This document shows positions 23,993 to 32,760 of a DNA stretch of 64,000 bases, in pieces. Position 1 is the first letter of the stretch. Each line of letters starts with the position of its first letter. Both the position numbers and the translations under genes were made by a program. Source of the DNA: JAVVHH01 sp965276815 (GTDB lineage: Bacteria; Pseudomonadota; Alphaproteobacteria; Acetobacterales; Acetobacteraceae); assembly GCA_965276815.1 (NCBI GenBank), contig CBDIBE010000012.1, positions 496,001 to 560,000 on the forward strand, given 5' to 3'. Under the pieces are notes generated by a model. The model was given only the letters and a program-made list of their open reading frames with translations, did not search any database and was not told the origin of the DNA.

Positions 23993-24361
23993 ACTCAACT
24001 CACCCTTAAAGTCCTATTCTACCTCAAAGTATGACACTTTCATACCTGACTCTGGCGTTGCATTACGATGGCCACGTGCCGCTATTCGGCCAATCGTATT
24101 ACGATATGCAGAGTGCTCGCAACGGCAGAACGCGAACGAGCGGGTGGCAAGAACGGCTGAGCGGCGCTACCCGTTCACGACCGGCGGAGAGCTGTTGTTC
24201 TGGTCGGGCGCGGTGACCGTGCCGGCGGTTTCGGCGCAAGAACGTCATTGACGGTGAGGCTGACTTTATCGGGCGGCGGGTGACGATCCACGCCTTTGCT
24301 GCTTGGAGCCGGCCGAAGGCGCGGATGGCCCGCCTGCGCGGACCATGGCGTTGGATCTGAC
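23993..24361. other. Intergenic region, no recognisable gene
   Basis: About 370 bp between the ParD start and the end of the Rieske oxygenase gene. Short frames on both strands have no family features. A 39-codon plus-strand stretch ending at 24360 (VIDGEADFIGRRVTIHAF) could be the tail of a lost gene, but nothing upstream in frame supports it. Confidence 0.45.
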
Positions 24362-25699
24362 CTACTCGGCCGCGGCGACCATGTCGCGGTCGGTTTCGTC
24401 CAGCTCCATTCCCGCCAGATAGGCTTTCTCCTCGTCCGACGCGCCGAGTTTGCGCCAATCCTCGGTCTTGGGAACGATGCCCTGGTAGGAACGCAGCTTG
24501 GCCATCGGCAAATGCGGTGCGACGAGACCGATCGGCTCGGCGCCCTCGGCCAAATGCTGCACCGCGTCCAGCATCAGGCGGCGGAATTGGATGACGGCGA
24601 TATCGGAAGCGCCGAGGCGTTCGGAGGTGCGGTCGGCGATCGGGCCCATCGACTCCCACATGGCGATGTCCTGGTTGGGGATTCCTGGGAGGCCGGTGAA
24701 GTTGCCCAGCCGCATCGCGGTACGGTCCTGCAGGTAGTTGTTGGCGGCAAAGCGCAGCATTGGCTTGTAATCGCGGTCCAGGTCGATGCCGACTTGGGCC
24801 ACGCAGAACTTTCTCCACGCCTCCTGGTCGATGGTGTTCGCACGGTCGCCCCAGGCGAGGAAGTGGAAGTAGCTGCTGGTATCGTCCCGCGGCGTGATGA
24901 CGCTGGCGACGTTGTAGCTGCTATTGGGTGGGATCAGCGCAATGAACGGGGCCACGTAGGTGGTAATGCGCACGTAATCTTGCGTGGCGGCATTGGCGAT
25001 GGGGCGGCGGATCGCCGCGTAACGCATGCCGTAATTGGTGATCTGCACTTGGATGCGTGGGTTTTTGTCGGTGGACGGCCTCGTCCAGTGCGTGTCGGAC
25101 GCGCCGGCCGTGGTCACTCGGGCCGGGCGCATGTCGGAAGAGTGCAGGCTGGAGCTGTGGGCGCTGTCGATCTGGCCCTCCATGATCTGCGCCCAGTTGC
25201 AGGGGAGCTGGATACGCATGATGGAGACGCGCTCATCGCCGGTTGGCGCCCAGGGGGGCGCTTCGAATTCTGGCATCTGCTCGGGCGGACCCATATAGAC
25301 CCAAATGAAGCCGCCGGCCTCCTGGACAGGGTAGGCCTTGTGCTTGAGCCGGTCGGCAAGCCCGCTCGCCGCGGGCTCGGACGGCATTTCGATCACGTTG
25401 CCTGCCACGTCGAACTTCCAGCCGTGATACAGGCAGCGCAAGCCGCACTCCTCGTTGCGGCCGAAGAACAGCGATGCCTTGCGGTGCGGGCAAAACTCGC
25501 CGAGGACGCCCAGCTTGCCGTCAGTGTCGCGGAAGGCGACGAGGTCCTCGCCAAAGAGGCGCAGGCGCACCGGGTCGCAATCGTTGGAAGCGAGCTGCTC
25601 GCAGAGCGCGGCTGGCACCCAATGCCCGCGCATCAGCTGACCCATCGGGGCCTCGCCCTCGACCCGGCAGAGCAGGTTGTTTTCCTCTCGCGTGAGCAT
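24362..25699 (-). CDS. Rieske ring-hydroxylating oxygenase, phthalate 4,5-dioxygenase type
   Basis: A 445-residue oxygenase. The Rieske motif is CPHRKASL...CLYHGWKF (residues about 70-95), and the catalytic iron region is NWAQIMEGQIDSAHSSSLHS with the His/His pair. Length and a missing beta subunit fit the phthalate 4,5-dioxygenase (OphA2/Pht3) group, which uses a separate FMN/2Fe-2S reductase. It would convert phthalate to its cis-4,5-dihydrodiol in the cytoplasm. The reductase is divergent 100 bp away with an operator-like palindrome between. A related aromatic acid substrate cannot be excluded; context (dehydrogenase and decarboxylase nearby) favours phthalate. Confidence 0.85.
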   Translation of the reverse strand: MLTREENNLLCRVEGEAPMGQLMRGHWVPAALCEQLASNDCDPVRLRLFGEDLVAFRDTDGKLGVLGEFCPHRKASLFFGRNEECGLRCLYHGWKFDVAGNVIEMPSEPAASGLADRLKHKAYPVQEAGGFIWVYMGPPEQMPEFEAPPWAPTGDERVSIMRIQLPCNWAQIMEGQIDSAHSSSLHSSDMRPARVTTAGASDTHWTRPSTDKNPRIQVQITNYGMRYAAIRRPIANAATQDYVRITTYVAPFIALIPPNSSYNVASVITPRDDTSSYFHFLAWGDRANTIDQEAWRKFCVAQVGIDLDRDYKPMLRFAANNYLQDRTAMRLGNFTGLPGIPNQDIAMWESMGPIADRTSERLGASDIAVIQFRRLMLDAVQHLAEGAEPIGLVAPHLPMAKLRSYQGIVPKTEDWRKLGASDEEKAYLAGMELDETDRDMVAAAE

Positions 25700-25710
25700 T
25701 GACGCCCTCT

Positions 25711-25730
25711 ATCCTTAGCTGCCTAAGGAT
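25711..25730. promoter_or_regulatory. Perfect palindrome between oxygenase and reductase genes
   Basis: ATCCTTAG-CTGC-CTAAGGAT has 8-bp perfect arms and a 4-bp centre, placed 12 bp upstream of the Rieske gene start and 71 bp upstream of the reductase start. Size and symmetry fit an operator of a dimeric MarR-type repressor; a MarR gene is 2 kb away (27536-28060). Binding is inferred. Confidence 0.7.
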
Positions 25731-25800
25731 TTTATCTTCGCGCCCCTTGGATGTCCAGCGCGACCCCACCTAAGTGATAGGCAAATCTGGGAGGTATTGC

Positions 25801-26763
25801 GTGCAGGACGGGGAAGAGCTCATCACGGTGCAGGTTGCGCGGACGGAGGAAGCTGCGGACGGGATTCAGCTTTTTGAGCTGCGCGACCCTGGGGGCGGCG
25901 CGCTGCCGACGTTTTCGCCGGGCGCTCACCTTTCCGTGCGGGTGCTGGCCGGGTCGATGCGCAATTATTCGATCGCCAGCGACCCGGCGGACACCGATCG
26001 CTACATCATCGCTGTCAAACGCGAGGCGGCGGGGCGGGGCGGTTCGGTCAGCCTGGTCGAGAACGTCGGAGCCGGCGATATGCTGCAGGTGTCGCAGCCG
26101 CGTAATCTGTTCGAGCTGGCGGCGAATGCGGCCAGCTACATTTTCGTCGCCGGCGGGATCGGGATCACGCCGATCAAGTCCATGATCCACTACGTCCAGG
26201 GCAACGGCGGCAAGGCGTTCAAGCTTTACTACCTGACCCGTAGTAAATCCGGCACCGCTTTCTTGCCCGAACTCACTGACCCGGCGCTGAAGGGCAAGGT
26301 CGTCATCCATCATGACCAGGGCGACCCGGAGAAGGCGTTTGATCTGTGGCCGGTGTTCGAGACGCCGAGCAAGGCGCATATTTATTGCTGCGGTCCGCGC
26401 CCGCTGATGGATGCGGTGCGCGATATGACCGGGCATTGGCCGGCAAGCCAGGTGCATTTCGAGGATTTCGGCTCCGACCTGGTCCGGCCGCGCGCCGACG
26501 ACAGGCCCTTTGCGATCAAGCTCGCCCACAGCGGCGCGACGCTGACCGTGCCTGTCGGGACGACGATCATGGAGGTGATGCGCTTGCACGGCCTGCGCGT
26601 TCCGAGCTCCTGCGAGAGCGGGACTTGCGGCACCTGCCGCACCGGGCTGCTGGAGGGGGAGGCCGACCATCGCGACCTGGTCCTTTCGCCGGCGGAGCGG
26701 GCGCGCGAGATCATGGTCTGCGTGTCGCGCGCGAAGTCGGCGGAGCTGGTGCTGGATGTTTAG
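25801..26763 (+). CDS. Phthalate dioxygenase reductase-type FMN/2Fe-2S protein
   Basis: A 320-residue reductase in the order FMN domain, NAD domain, plant-type ferredoxin. Motifs: flavin-binding SMRNYSIASDP near residue 50, NAD-binding FVAGGIGITPIKSM near 115, CCGPRPLMDAV near 198, and the 2Fe-2S CESGTCGTCRTGLLEG with a fourth Cys at IMVCVSRAK near the end. It passes electrons from NADH to the Rieske oxygenase. The start is GTG 25801 with GGGAGG 6 bases upstream; an earlier GTG (25774) has none. It is divergent from the oxygenase and ends 4 bp inside the convergent Uma2 gene. Confidence 0.88.
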   Translation: MQDGEELITVQVARTEEAADGIQLFELRDPGGGALPTFSPGAHLSVRVLAGSMRNYSIASDPADTDRYIIAVKREAAGRGGSVSLVENVGAGDMLQVSQPRNLFELAANAASYIFVAGGIGITPIKSMIHYVQGNGGKAFKLYYLTRSKSGTAFLPELTDPALKGKVVIHHDQGDPEKAFDLWPVFETPSKAHIYCCGPRPLMDAVRDMTGHWPASQVHFEDFGSDLVRPRADDRPFAIKLAHSGATLTVPVGTTIMEVMRLHGLRVPSSCESGTCGTCRTGLLEGEADHRDLVLSPAERAREIMVCVSRAKSAELVLDV

Positions 26764-27341
26764 GCTGGCGGAAACTCGACGCTTTCGTAAATTGCGGCAA
26801 AGGGGATTGACAGTTCAAATGCCGAAAGTTCGAGGGATGCATCTATTCCCTCCAGCAGGATCGCGCTTCGGATTCCGAGCCGCCCGTCCACGTCTCGCTG
26901 ATACACGAGGACGCGTGCTTCGTCCTGGCTGATGAGCACATAAGTGCCGATGCTGGGTGTCGCGTCATAGTCTCGCAATTTGAGGGTCTGGTCGATCCAG
27001 GCGGTGCTCTTGGAGAGGATCTCGAAGATCGCGGCAGGCTCTTGGGCGTTGAGAGCGCCGGGCACGCGCGGGCCGCAATCGATCAAGGCATCGGGATAGC
27101 GGCCGCTTGTTCCGGCGCGTACCTTGAGGTCGGGTCCTTGGAGCCGGCAAGGGGTGCCGCGCAGCCGGACGGTCAACTCGGCACGCAGATTGTTGGCGAT
27201 GGCGTCGTGCTGCGCCGTCCCACCCGCCATTGCATACACCTGGCCGTCCACCAGCTCGTGCTTAACCGGCTGGCGGGATTCCCACTCGAGATAGGTTTCC
27301 CAGGTCCACCTGGTCTCCTGTCGTGCGTTCGACATGTTCAC
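26760..27341 (-). CDS. Uma2 family (DUF820) putative nuclease
   Basis: A 193-residue Uma2 protein: WTWETYLEWESRQPVKHELVDGQVYAM at the N-terminus and the PD-(D/E)XK-like core YPDALIDCGPR ... AAIFEILSKST. The family is expanded in cyanobacteria and some proteobacteria; function is unproven. The start is GTG 27341, overlapping the preceding stop as GTGA, with ATG 27335 as alternative. It is the third gene of a MarR - small protein - Uma2 unit and appears unrelated to phthalate degradation by function. The stop overlaps the reductase stop by 4 bp on the other strand. Confidence 0.8.
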   Translation of the reverse strand: MNMSNARQETRWTWETYLEWESRQPVKHELVDGQVYAMAGGTAQHDAIANNLRAELTVRLRGTPCRLQGPDLKVRAGTSGRYPDALIDCGPRVPGALNAQEPAAIFEILSKSTAWIDQTLKLRDYDATPSIGTYVLISQDEARVLVYQRDVDGRLGIRSAILLEGIDASLELSAFELSIPFAAIYESVEFPPA

Positions 27342-27532
27342 CCGCCTGCTTTGCCTGGCCGGCTTGCGGCCGCGGCGATGATGGCGATCAGGTCCGTCTC
27401 CGCCGCCGCCGCGGTCCGATAGCGCGGCTGGGTGGTCACGAACGGCGCCGTCGCGTCATGTGGGTTGTAGATCTCCAGGAAATAGTCGCCCGACTTCTCG
27501 TCGAGCATCGGTTCGACACGGATCAACGCCAT
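27338..27532 (-). CDS. Small hypothetical protein
   Basis: A 64-residue protein, MALIRVEPMLDEKSGDYFLEIYNPHD... with an Ala-rich C-terminus. AAGGGGG lies 8 bases before ATG 27532. It starts 3 bp past the MarR stop and its own stop overlaps the Uma2 start, so it is translated between them in one operon. The first half (EKSGDYFLEIYNPHDATAPFVTT) resembles DUF2188/HicB-like small beta folds in composition, but I cannot name a family. Confidence 0.6.
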   Translation of the reverse strand: MALIRVEPMLDEKSGDYFLEIYNPHDATAPFVTTQPRYRTAAAAETDLIAIIAAAASRPGKAGG

Positions 27533-27535
27533 CAC

Positions 27536-28060
27536 TCACCCCCTTTCACCCAAATCCGTCCGCAACTCACTCTGTATCGATCGGAGCATCCGCAGCAGCA
27601 TGGTGCGGTCCCGCTCGGAGAGCCCGCTGGTCGCCAGACTGACCACCTCGATCGCCAACGGCAGCAAAACCGCCTCCAAGTCACGCCCCTTCCCGGTCAG
27701 GAACACGTTGATCTTGCGCCGGTCGCGCTCATTGCGCTCGCGGCGGACCAGGCCCTGCTTTTCCATGGCCGCAATGGCCGAAAGGGTCGTCGGTTCCATC
27801 GTGCCGATCAGGCGCGACAGCTCACGCTGCGTCAGCCCGTCCCGATCCCAGAGCACCCGCAGATAATACCACATGCCTGGCGTGACGCCGTGCTGCTCGA
27901 TGCGCGACTGCAGTGCCCGCTGGACCAGCCGGTGGGTCAGCCGGATTTGGTAGCCGACACTGGTGCCGAGCGGCAGGCTCAGGCGCTGGCTCAGGTGCTG
28001 GCTCAGGTGCTCGGGCGTCGCCTTGTTTTTGCCAGCCGGAATGCCACACCCCCACACCAT
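27536..28060 (-). CDS. MarR family transcriptional regulator
   Basis: A 174-residue winged-helix regulator: YLRVLWDRDGLTQRELSRLIG then LSAIAAMEKQGLVRRERNERDRRKINVFLTGKG is the MarR core with the wing DRRKI. ATG 28060 is the first ATG of the frame. Just before the domain the protein has a short repeat LSQHLSQRLS. It is divergent from the ABC substrate-binding gene and probably senses phthalate or a derivative to control the uptake and degradation genes. Candidate sites are the palindrome at 25711 and the 11-bp repeats at 28125. Confidence 0.85.
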   Translation of the reverse strand: MVWGCGIPAGKNKATPEHLSQHLSQRLSLPLGTSVGYQIRLTHRLVQRALQSRIEQHGVTPGMWYYLRVLWDRDGLTQRELSRLIGTMEPTTLSAIAAMEKQGLVRRERNERDRRKINVFLTGKGRDLEAVLLPLAIEVVSLATSGLSERDRTMLLRMLRSIQSELRTDLGERG

Positions 28061-28089
28061 ATCGTCGCTCGACAACCGAGACGCACGCG

Positions 28090-28152
28090 GCTTAGATCGC
28101 TTCGTAAGCTACACAATTCCTGACATGGGCCTGATATGGGCCTGACATGGGC
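28090..28152. promoter_or_regulatory. Direct repeats and CTTA/TAAG inverted repeat in MarR-transporter intergenic region
   Basis: ATGGGCCTGAT at 28125-28135, ATGGGCCTGAC at 28136-28146 and a partial ATGGGC at 28147-28152 form a tandem array with 11-bp period, one helical turn. Upstream at 28090-28109 GCTTA...TAAGC forms an inverted repeat sharing the CTTAG half-site type of the palindrome at 25711. Both lie between MarR and the substrate-binding protein gene. Confidence 0.55.
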
Positions 28153-28183
28153 AGCAAGAGAGCCCAAGGAGGAGACAAATCGC

Positions 28184-29356
28184 ATGCGCCTAGGCCTGTT
28201 TCCGGTTGTCTCCGCCCTGGCCGCGGCTTTCGCCGCTGGTCCGCTCGCCCGGGCGGCGGAGCCCTACAACGTGGATGTGGTCATCGCGCTGACCGGGCCC
28301 GGCGCGCTCCTGGGGCAGACCGAGCAGCGCGCCTTGCAGCAATTCGAGTCCGTTTACGCCAAGGATAAGCCGATCGGCGACCGGACCCTGCATTTCAGCT
28401 TCCATGACGACCAGTCGAGCCCGCAAGTGGCGGTGCAGCTGGCGACGCAGATCGTCGGCCAGAAGCCGGCGGTCATGCTCGGCTCGACGCTGGTCGCGAG
28501 CTGCAATGCGATCACGCCGCTGGTCCGCCGCGGCCCCGTCGATTATTGCTTCTCGCCCGGTATCCACCCGGCCCGCGGCAGCTTCGTGTTCAGCGGCAGC
28601 GTCAGCACCACGGATCTCGGGGCCGCCCAGCTCCGGTATTTCCGTCTCAAGGGCCTGACCAAGCTGGCGATGATCACCAGCACGGACGCGTCGGGACAGG
28701 ACGCTGCGCGCAACATCCACGAGCTGCTGGCGTTGCCGGAGAACAAGGACTTGCAGCTCGTCGGCGAGCAGACCTTCAACCCGACGGATATCAGCGCCGC
28801 CGCGCAAGTCGGGCGGCTCAAAGGCGCGCAGCCGCAGGCGCTGATCGCGTGGTCCACGGGTGCTGCGATCGGGACCGTGTTCAAGGCGTTGCAGGATGCC
28901 GGGCTCGACGTGCCGGTCGCGACCACGGACGGCAACATGACTTACGCCACCATGGACCGCTTCGCCGCGATCCTGCCAAAGCAGCTTTATATTCCTTCCC
29001 CGGCGTGGCCGATGTCGGACAAGATCCAGGATCAGCCGGATGTCGCCGCGGCCAAGAAGGCGTTCTACGACGCGTTCAAGGGAACCGACGTCAAGCCGGA
29101 CAACGCCGCCGCCCTCGCCTGGGACCCGGCGCTGCTTGTTTTCACCGCGCTGCGCAAGCTGGGACCGGGCGCCACTTCCGAGCAGGTGCGGAGCTACTTC
29201 GAGGGCCTGAAGGGCTTTGCGGGGTTGAAGGGCATCTACGACTTCGCCGCCGTGCCGCAGCGCGGGCTGAGTGTCGACAACGTGGTCATCACGCTGTGGG
29301 ACGGCAAAGCGCAGATGTGGAACGTGATGAGCAAGCCGGGCGGCACACCCTTCTGA
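28184..29356 (+). CDS. Branched-chain-type ABC transporter substrate-binding protein
   Basis: A 390-residue periplasmic binding protein (Peripla_BP_6 fold) with a signal peptide MRLGLFPVVSALAAAFAAGPLARAA cleaved after about residue 25. Fold features include VIALTGPGALLGQTEQRAL and VAVQLATQIVGQKPAVMLGS. AAGGAGGAG lies about 9 bases before ATG 28184. It is followed 7 bp later by a fused permease and two ATPases, making a full LivK-HM-G-F type importer. In this setting the ligand is probably phthalate or another aromatic carboxylate rather than an amino acid. Confidence 0.85.
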   Translation: MRLGLFPVVSALAAAFAAGPLARAAEPYNVDVVIALTGPGALLGQTEQRALQQFESVYAKDKPIGDRTLHFSFHDDQSSPQVAVQLATQIVGQKPAVMLGSTLVASCNAITPLVRRGPVDYCFSPGIHPARGSFVFSGSVSTTDLGAAQLRYFRLKGLTKLAMITSTDASGQDAARNIHELLALPENKDLQLVGEQTFNPTDISAAAQVGRLKGAQPQALIAWSTGAAIGTVFKALQDAGLDVPVATTDGNMTYATMDRFAAILPKQLYIPSPAWPMSDKIQDQPDVAAAKKAFYDAFKGTDVKPDNAAALAWDPALLVFTALRKLGPGATSEQVRSYFEGLKGFAGLKGIYDFAAVPQRGLSVDNVVITLWDGKAQMWNVMSKPGGTPF

Positions 29357-29363
29357 CATTGGA

Positions 29364-31223
29364 ATGATCGAGTTTCTGCAGATCTGCGTCGGCGGGCTGC
29401 TGGTGGGGGCGACCTATGCGCTGATCGCGCTGGGGCTGTATCTCGTCTACCGCGTCACGGGCGTGATCAACTTGGCGCAGGGCGGGTTCTGCGTGCTCGG
29501 CGCGCTCGTGGCCTGGACGCTGGAGGTGCAGCTCGGCTGGAGTGCGGCGCCCTCGGTGCTGCTCGCGATCCTGGTGACGACGGCGTTTGGCGCGGTGCTT
29601 GGATCGGGCGCCTTCGTGCCCGGGCTGTCGCGGCTCTCGAACGGCAATATGCTGATGCTGTCGGCCGGGTTGCTGACCATGATCGAGGGCATCTTGGTCG
29701 TGGTCTGGGGCACGCAGCCCTACGCGCTGCCGCCCTTTTTGGGGGACCGGCCGTTCAATGTGGCGGGCGTGCTGGTGCCGTCACAGGGGGTTTGGGTGCT
29801 GGGATCGGCGCTGGTGATCGCCGCCGGGCTGTGGCTGGTGCTGACGCGCACCGGGCCGGGCCGGGCGCTGCGGGCCTGCGCGGAGAACCCGGTGGCGGCG
29901 CGCCTCGTCGGCGTCAGCGTGCCGCGCATGACGCTGCTGAGCTTCGCGATTGCCGCGGGGATGGGCGCGATCGCCGGGGTGGTGATCGCGCCCACGACGT
30001 CGCTGCAATTCGATACCGGGCGGCTGTTCACGACGGCGGCGTTCACCGCGGTCGTCGTCGGCGGGCTGGGGTCGTTTTCCGGCGCGATTGTCGGGGCCAT
30101 CCTGCTTGGCGTGGTCGGGCAGTTGGCGACGGCCTATGTCTCGTCGCTGTTCAGCAACGCCGTCGTGTTGGTGCTCCTGCTCGTCGTGCTGGTGGTACAG
30201 CCGAACGGGCTGATCCGCGCCGGCGTCACCCGCCGGCAGGATGTGCGGGACGAAGCGCGCGTCGTGACCCACTTGACCCGGCTGCGTCCCGTCACCGCCT
30301 GGGCCGGCGGCGCCGTGGTGTTGGCCTTCGTGCTGCTGTTGCCGCTGATGGTGAGCGATAGCGGCGTGCTCAGCGGCCTCGTGATTGCCGGGATCATCTT
30401 CATTGCCCTGATCGGCCTTGACGTGATTATGGGCTGGGCCGGCCAGGTCAATCTGGGGCAAGCCGGCTTCATGGCGGTCGGCGGCTACACGGCCGGCTAT
30501 ATTGCGACGCAGTTCGACATCGAGCCGATCGTCGGCTTGCTGGCCGGCATCGCGCTCGCGGTGTTGTGCTCGCTGGTGCTGTCCGTGGTCACGGTGCGGC
30601 TGCGCGGCTTCTACCTCGCCATTGCGACGCTGGCCTTTGGCCTGCTCGCGGATAGTTTTGCCGTTGGCCTGATCGACATCACCGGCGGTCCGTCGGGGCT
30701 GGTCGGCATTCCCGGCTTCTCGGTCGGCAATATCGATTTCGACTCGCCGGAGCGGATGTACTATCTCGTCGTCGCGATCGACGCCGTGCTGATCGTGCTG
30801 CTCGGGGGGGCGCTTGCCACCGGGTTCGGCCGGGCGCTGCAGGCGATCCGGACGGATCAGCTCGCGGCCGCGGCGCTCGGTATCCCGGTGGTGCGCATGA
30901 AGGTGGTGGCGATGGCGATCAGCGCCGGGCTGGCCGCACTCTCTGGCGGGCTGTACGCGTATTTCTTCCACTTCCTGTCGCCGGACATGGTGGGGACGCC
31001 GCGCTCGCTCGAACTGGTGGCGATGCTGGTGATCGGCGGCGAAGGCACGCTTGTCGGGCCGGTGCTCGGCAGCGTGCTGCTGACGCTGTTGCCGACCGTG
31101 TTCCAGCCCTTGGCGCTCTACAAGACGTTTACGAGTGGCCTGCTGCTGGTGGCTTTCTTCCTCTATCTGCCGCAGGGACTGTTCGGCTGGCTGACGCCGC
31201 GCGTGCAGCCAAGCGCGGCATGA
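29364..31223 (+). CDS. Fused LivH-LivM-type ABC permease
   Basis: A 619-residue protein with two BPD_transp_2 permease halves in one chain. The LivH-like half (MIEFLQICVGGLLVGATYALIALGLYLVYR, GGLGSFSGAIVGAILLG near residue 230) runs to about residue 290; the LivM-like half starts near 320 (VIMGWAGQVNLGQAGFMAVGGY) and ends with VGPVLGSVLLTLLP. Together about 16-18 membrane segments. Such fusions occur in aromatic acid uptake systems. The stop overlaps the ATPase start by 4 bp. Import direction and ligand follow from the neighbouring binding protein. Confidence 0.88.
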   Translation: MIEFLQICVGGLLVGATYALIALGLYLVYRVTGVINLAQGGFCVLGALVAWTLEVQLGWSAAPSVLLAILVTTAFGAVLGSGAFVPGLSRLSNGNMLMLSAGLLTMIEGILVVVWGTQPYALPPFLGDRPFNVAGVLVPSQGVWVLGSALVIAAGLWLVLTRTGPGRALRACAENPVAARLVGVSVPRMTLLSFAIAAGMGAIAGVVIAPTTSLQFDTGRLFTTAAFTAVVVGGLGSFSGAIVGAILLGVVGQLATAYVSSLFSNAVVLVLLLVVLVVQPNGLIRAGVTRRQDVRDEARVVTHLTRLRPVTAWAGGAVVLAFVLLLPLMVSDSGVLSGLVIAGIIFIALIGLDVIMGWAGQVNLGQAGFMAVGGYTAGYIATQFDIEPIVGLLAGIALAVLCSLVLSVVTVRLRGFYLAIATLAFGLLADSFAVGLIDITGGPSGLVGIPGFSVGNIDFDSPERMYYLVVAIDAVLIVLLGGALATGFGRALQAIRTDQLAAAALGIPVVRMKVVAMAISAGLAALSGGLYAYFFHFLSPDMVGTPRSLELVAMLVIGGEGTLVGPVLGSVLLTLLPTVFQPLALYKTFTSGLLLVAFFLYLPQGLFGWLTPRVQPSAA

Positions 31224-31990
31224 CCGAGGCGCTGCGCGTGAACCATCTCAGCCGCTCCTTCGGCGGGCTGCGCGCTACCACGGATGTCTCGTTCGGTGTG
31301 CAGTCCGGCACCGTCTGTGCGCTGATCGGCCCGAATGGCGCGGGCAAGACCACGTTGTTCAACTTGATCACCAACCTGCTTCCCGCCGATGCGGGCGAGG
31401 TTTTGTTCTGCGGGCAACGGCTGAGCGGCGTGCCGACCGCGCGCATCGCCGCGCTGGGCCTGATCCGCACCTTTCAAACCGCCCGGGTTTTCCCCGGCAT
31501 GACGGTGCTGGAGAACGTGCTGGCCGGGCGGCATCGCCTGCTTCGCACTGGCATGCTGGCCAACATGCTCCGCCTGCCCGCCGCGCGGCGGGAGGAGCGC
31601 GAGTTGCGGCTGCGCGCGATGCGGCTGCTGCGGATCGTCGGGCTTAGTCATTTCGCCGACACGCATGCGGTGCTGCTGCCGATGGGCGCGCAAAAGTTGC
31701 TCGAGGTGATCCGCGCGCTGATGGCGCAACCGCTTCTGTTGCTGCTGGACGAGCCGGCGGCCGGGCTGAATGATACCGAGACGGAGGAGCTGGCGGCCTT
31801 GCTGCGGGCGATCCGCGAGAGCGGGATCACGGTGCTGATTGTCGAGCACAACATGTCGCTGGTGATGAACGTTGCTGACCAGGTGATCGTGCTCGAGGCT
31901 GGCAGCCTGATCGCGGAAGGCACGCCGGCACAGATCCAGGCCAATCCGCGGGTGATCTCCGCCTATCTGGGGCAGGAGATGGCGGCTTGA
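31220..31990 (+). CDS. LivG-type ABC transporter ATPase
   Basis: A 256-residue ATPase: Walker A GPNGAGKTT near residue 37, Q-loop TFQTARVF, Walker B LLLLDEPAAGLND near 173 and H-loop VEHNMSLVM. The signature is unusual, LPMGAQKLLEV in place of the LSxGQQ consensus, so this subunit may be the degenerate partner of the ATPase pair, with the canonical signature in the next gene. Overlaps both neighbours by 4 bp. Part of the phthalate-region importer. Confidence 0.88.
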   Translation: MTEALRVNHLSRSFGGLRATTDVSFGVQSGTVCALIGPNGAGKTTLFNLITNLLPADAGEVLFCGQRLSGVPTARIAALGLIRTFQTARVFPGMTVLENVLAGRHRLLRTGMLANMLRLPAARREERELRLRAMRLLRIVGLSHFADTHAVLLPMGAQKLLEVIRALMAQPLLLLLDEPAAGLNDTETEELAALLRAIRESGITVLIVEHNMSLVMNVADQVIVLEAGSLIAEGTPAQIQANPRVISAYLGQEMAA

Positions 31991-32751
31991 TGCTGCAGGT
32001 GCGGGAGCTGTCGCTGGGTTATGGCGGCGACGCGGTTTTGCAATCGGTAAAGCTCGACTTGCAGCAAGGCGAGATCGTCACCCTGATCGGCGCTAACGGG
32101 GCCGGCAAGTCGACGCTGGTCAAGGGCATTTCCGGGCTGATGCGGCCGATGCAGGGGCAGGTCTTGTTCGAAGGCCATGGCATCAATCAACTGAGCCCGG
32201 CGGAGCGTCTGCACCTGGGCATCGCCCACGTGCCGGAGGGGAGGCAGGTGTTCGCCGGGATGACGGTGCTGGAGAATCTGCTGCTCGGCGCCTATATTGG
32301 CGCCCCTGCTGACCGGCTCGACGCCGTTTGCGCGCAATTCCCGGTGTTGCGCGAACGCCTGCGTGACATTGCCGGCAACTTCTCCGGCGGCCAGCAGCAG
32401 ATGCTGGCCATCGCCCGCGGCTTGATGTCCGGCCCCAAGCTGTTGCTGCTCGACGAACCCAGCCTGGGCCTTTCGCCGCTGCTCGTCGGCGAGATGTTCC
32501 GTCTGGTGCAGCAATTGCGCGCCGGCGGTTTGACCATCCTGCTCGCCGAGCAGAACGCCCGCGCGGCGCTCGCCATTGCCGACCGCGGCTACGTGATCGA
32601 GAACGGGCGCGTTACCCTCTCTGGCCCGGCGGCGGCGCTGCTGGCTTCGCCGGAGATCGCCGAACGGTATTTGGGCGTCGGCTCTGAGCATCGCGCGACC
32701 GAAGCGCAAGGGCGGCTCACGGCGGAGCTGCGCGCCTGCCTTGCTTTATAG
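31987..32751 (+). CDS. LivF-type ABC transporter ATPase
   Basis: A 254-residue ATPase with Walker A GANGAGKST, signature NFSGGQQQMLAIARGL and Walker B LLLLDEPSLGLSP. The C-terminal 20 residues (LTAELRACLAL) extend slightly beyond the usual end. Pairs with the preceding LivG-type ATPase; the ATG overlaps its stop by 4 bp. It is the last transporter gene, and the decarboxylase starts 10 bp later with GGAGG before its start, so transport and catabolism are co-transcribed. Confidence 0.88.
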   Translation: MMLQVRELSLGYGGDAVLQSVKLDLQQGEIVTLIGANGAGKSTLVKGISGLMRPMQGQVLFEGHGINQLSPAERLHLGIAHVPEGRQVFAGMTVLENLLLGAYIGAPADRLDAVCAQFPVLRERLRDIAGNFSGGQQQMLAIARGLMSGPKLLLLDEPSLGLSPLLVGEMFRLVQQLRAGGLTILLAEQNARAALAIADRGYVIENGRVTLSGPAAALLASPEIAERYLGVGSEHRATEAQGRLTAELRACLAL

Positions 32752-32760
32752 GAGGACAGA

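Noticed and set aside
24017..24360. Plus-strand frames between parD and the Rieske gene
   Set aside because: No ribosome site, no family-like segment, and the frames break within 90 codons; not enough to call a gene or pseudogene.
29781..30971. Long minus-strand frame opposite the fused permease
   Set aside because: Its product is almost entirely His, Arg, Gln and Asp, the usual antisense reading of a hydrophobic membrane protein gene.
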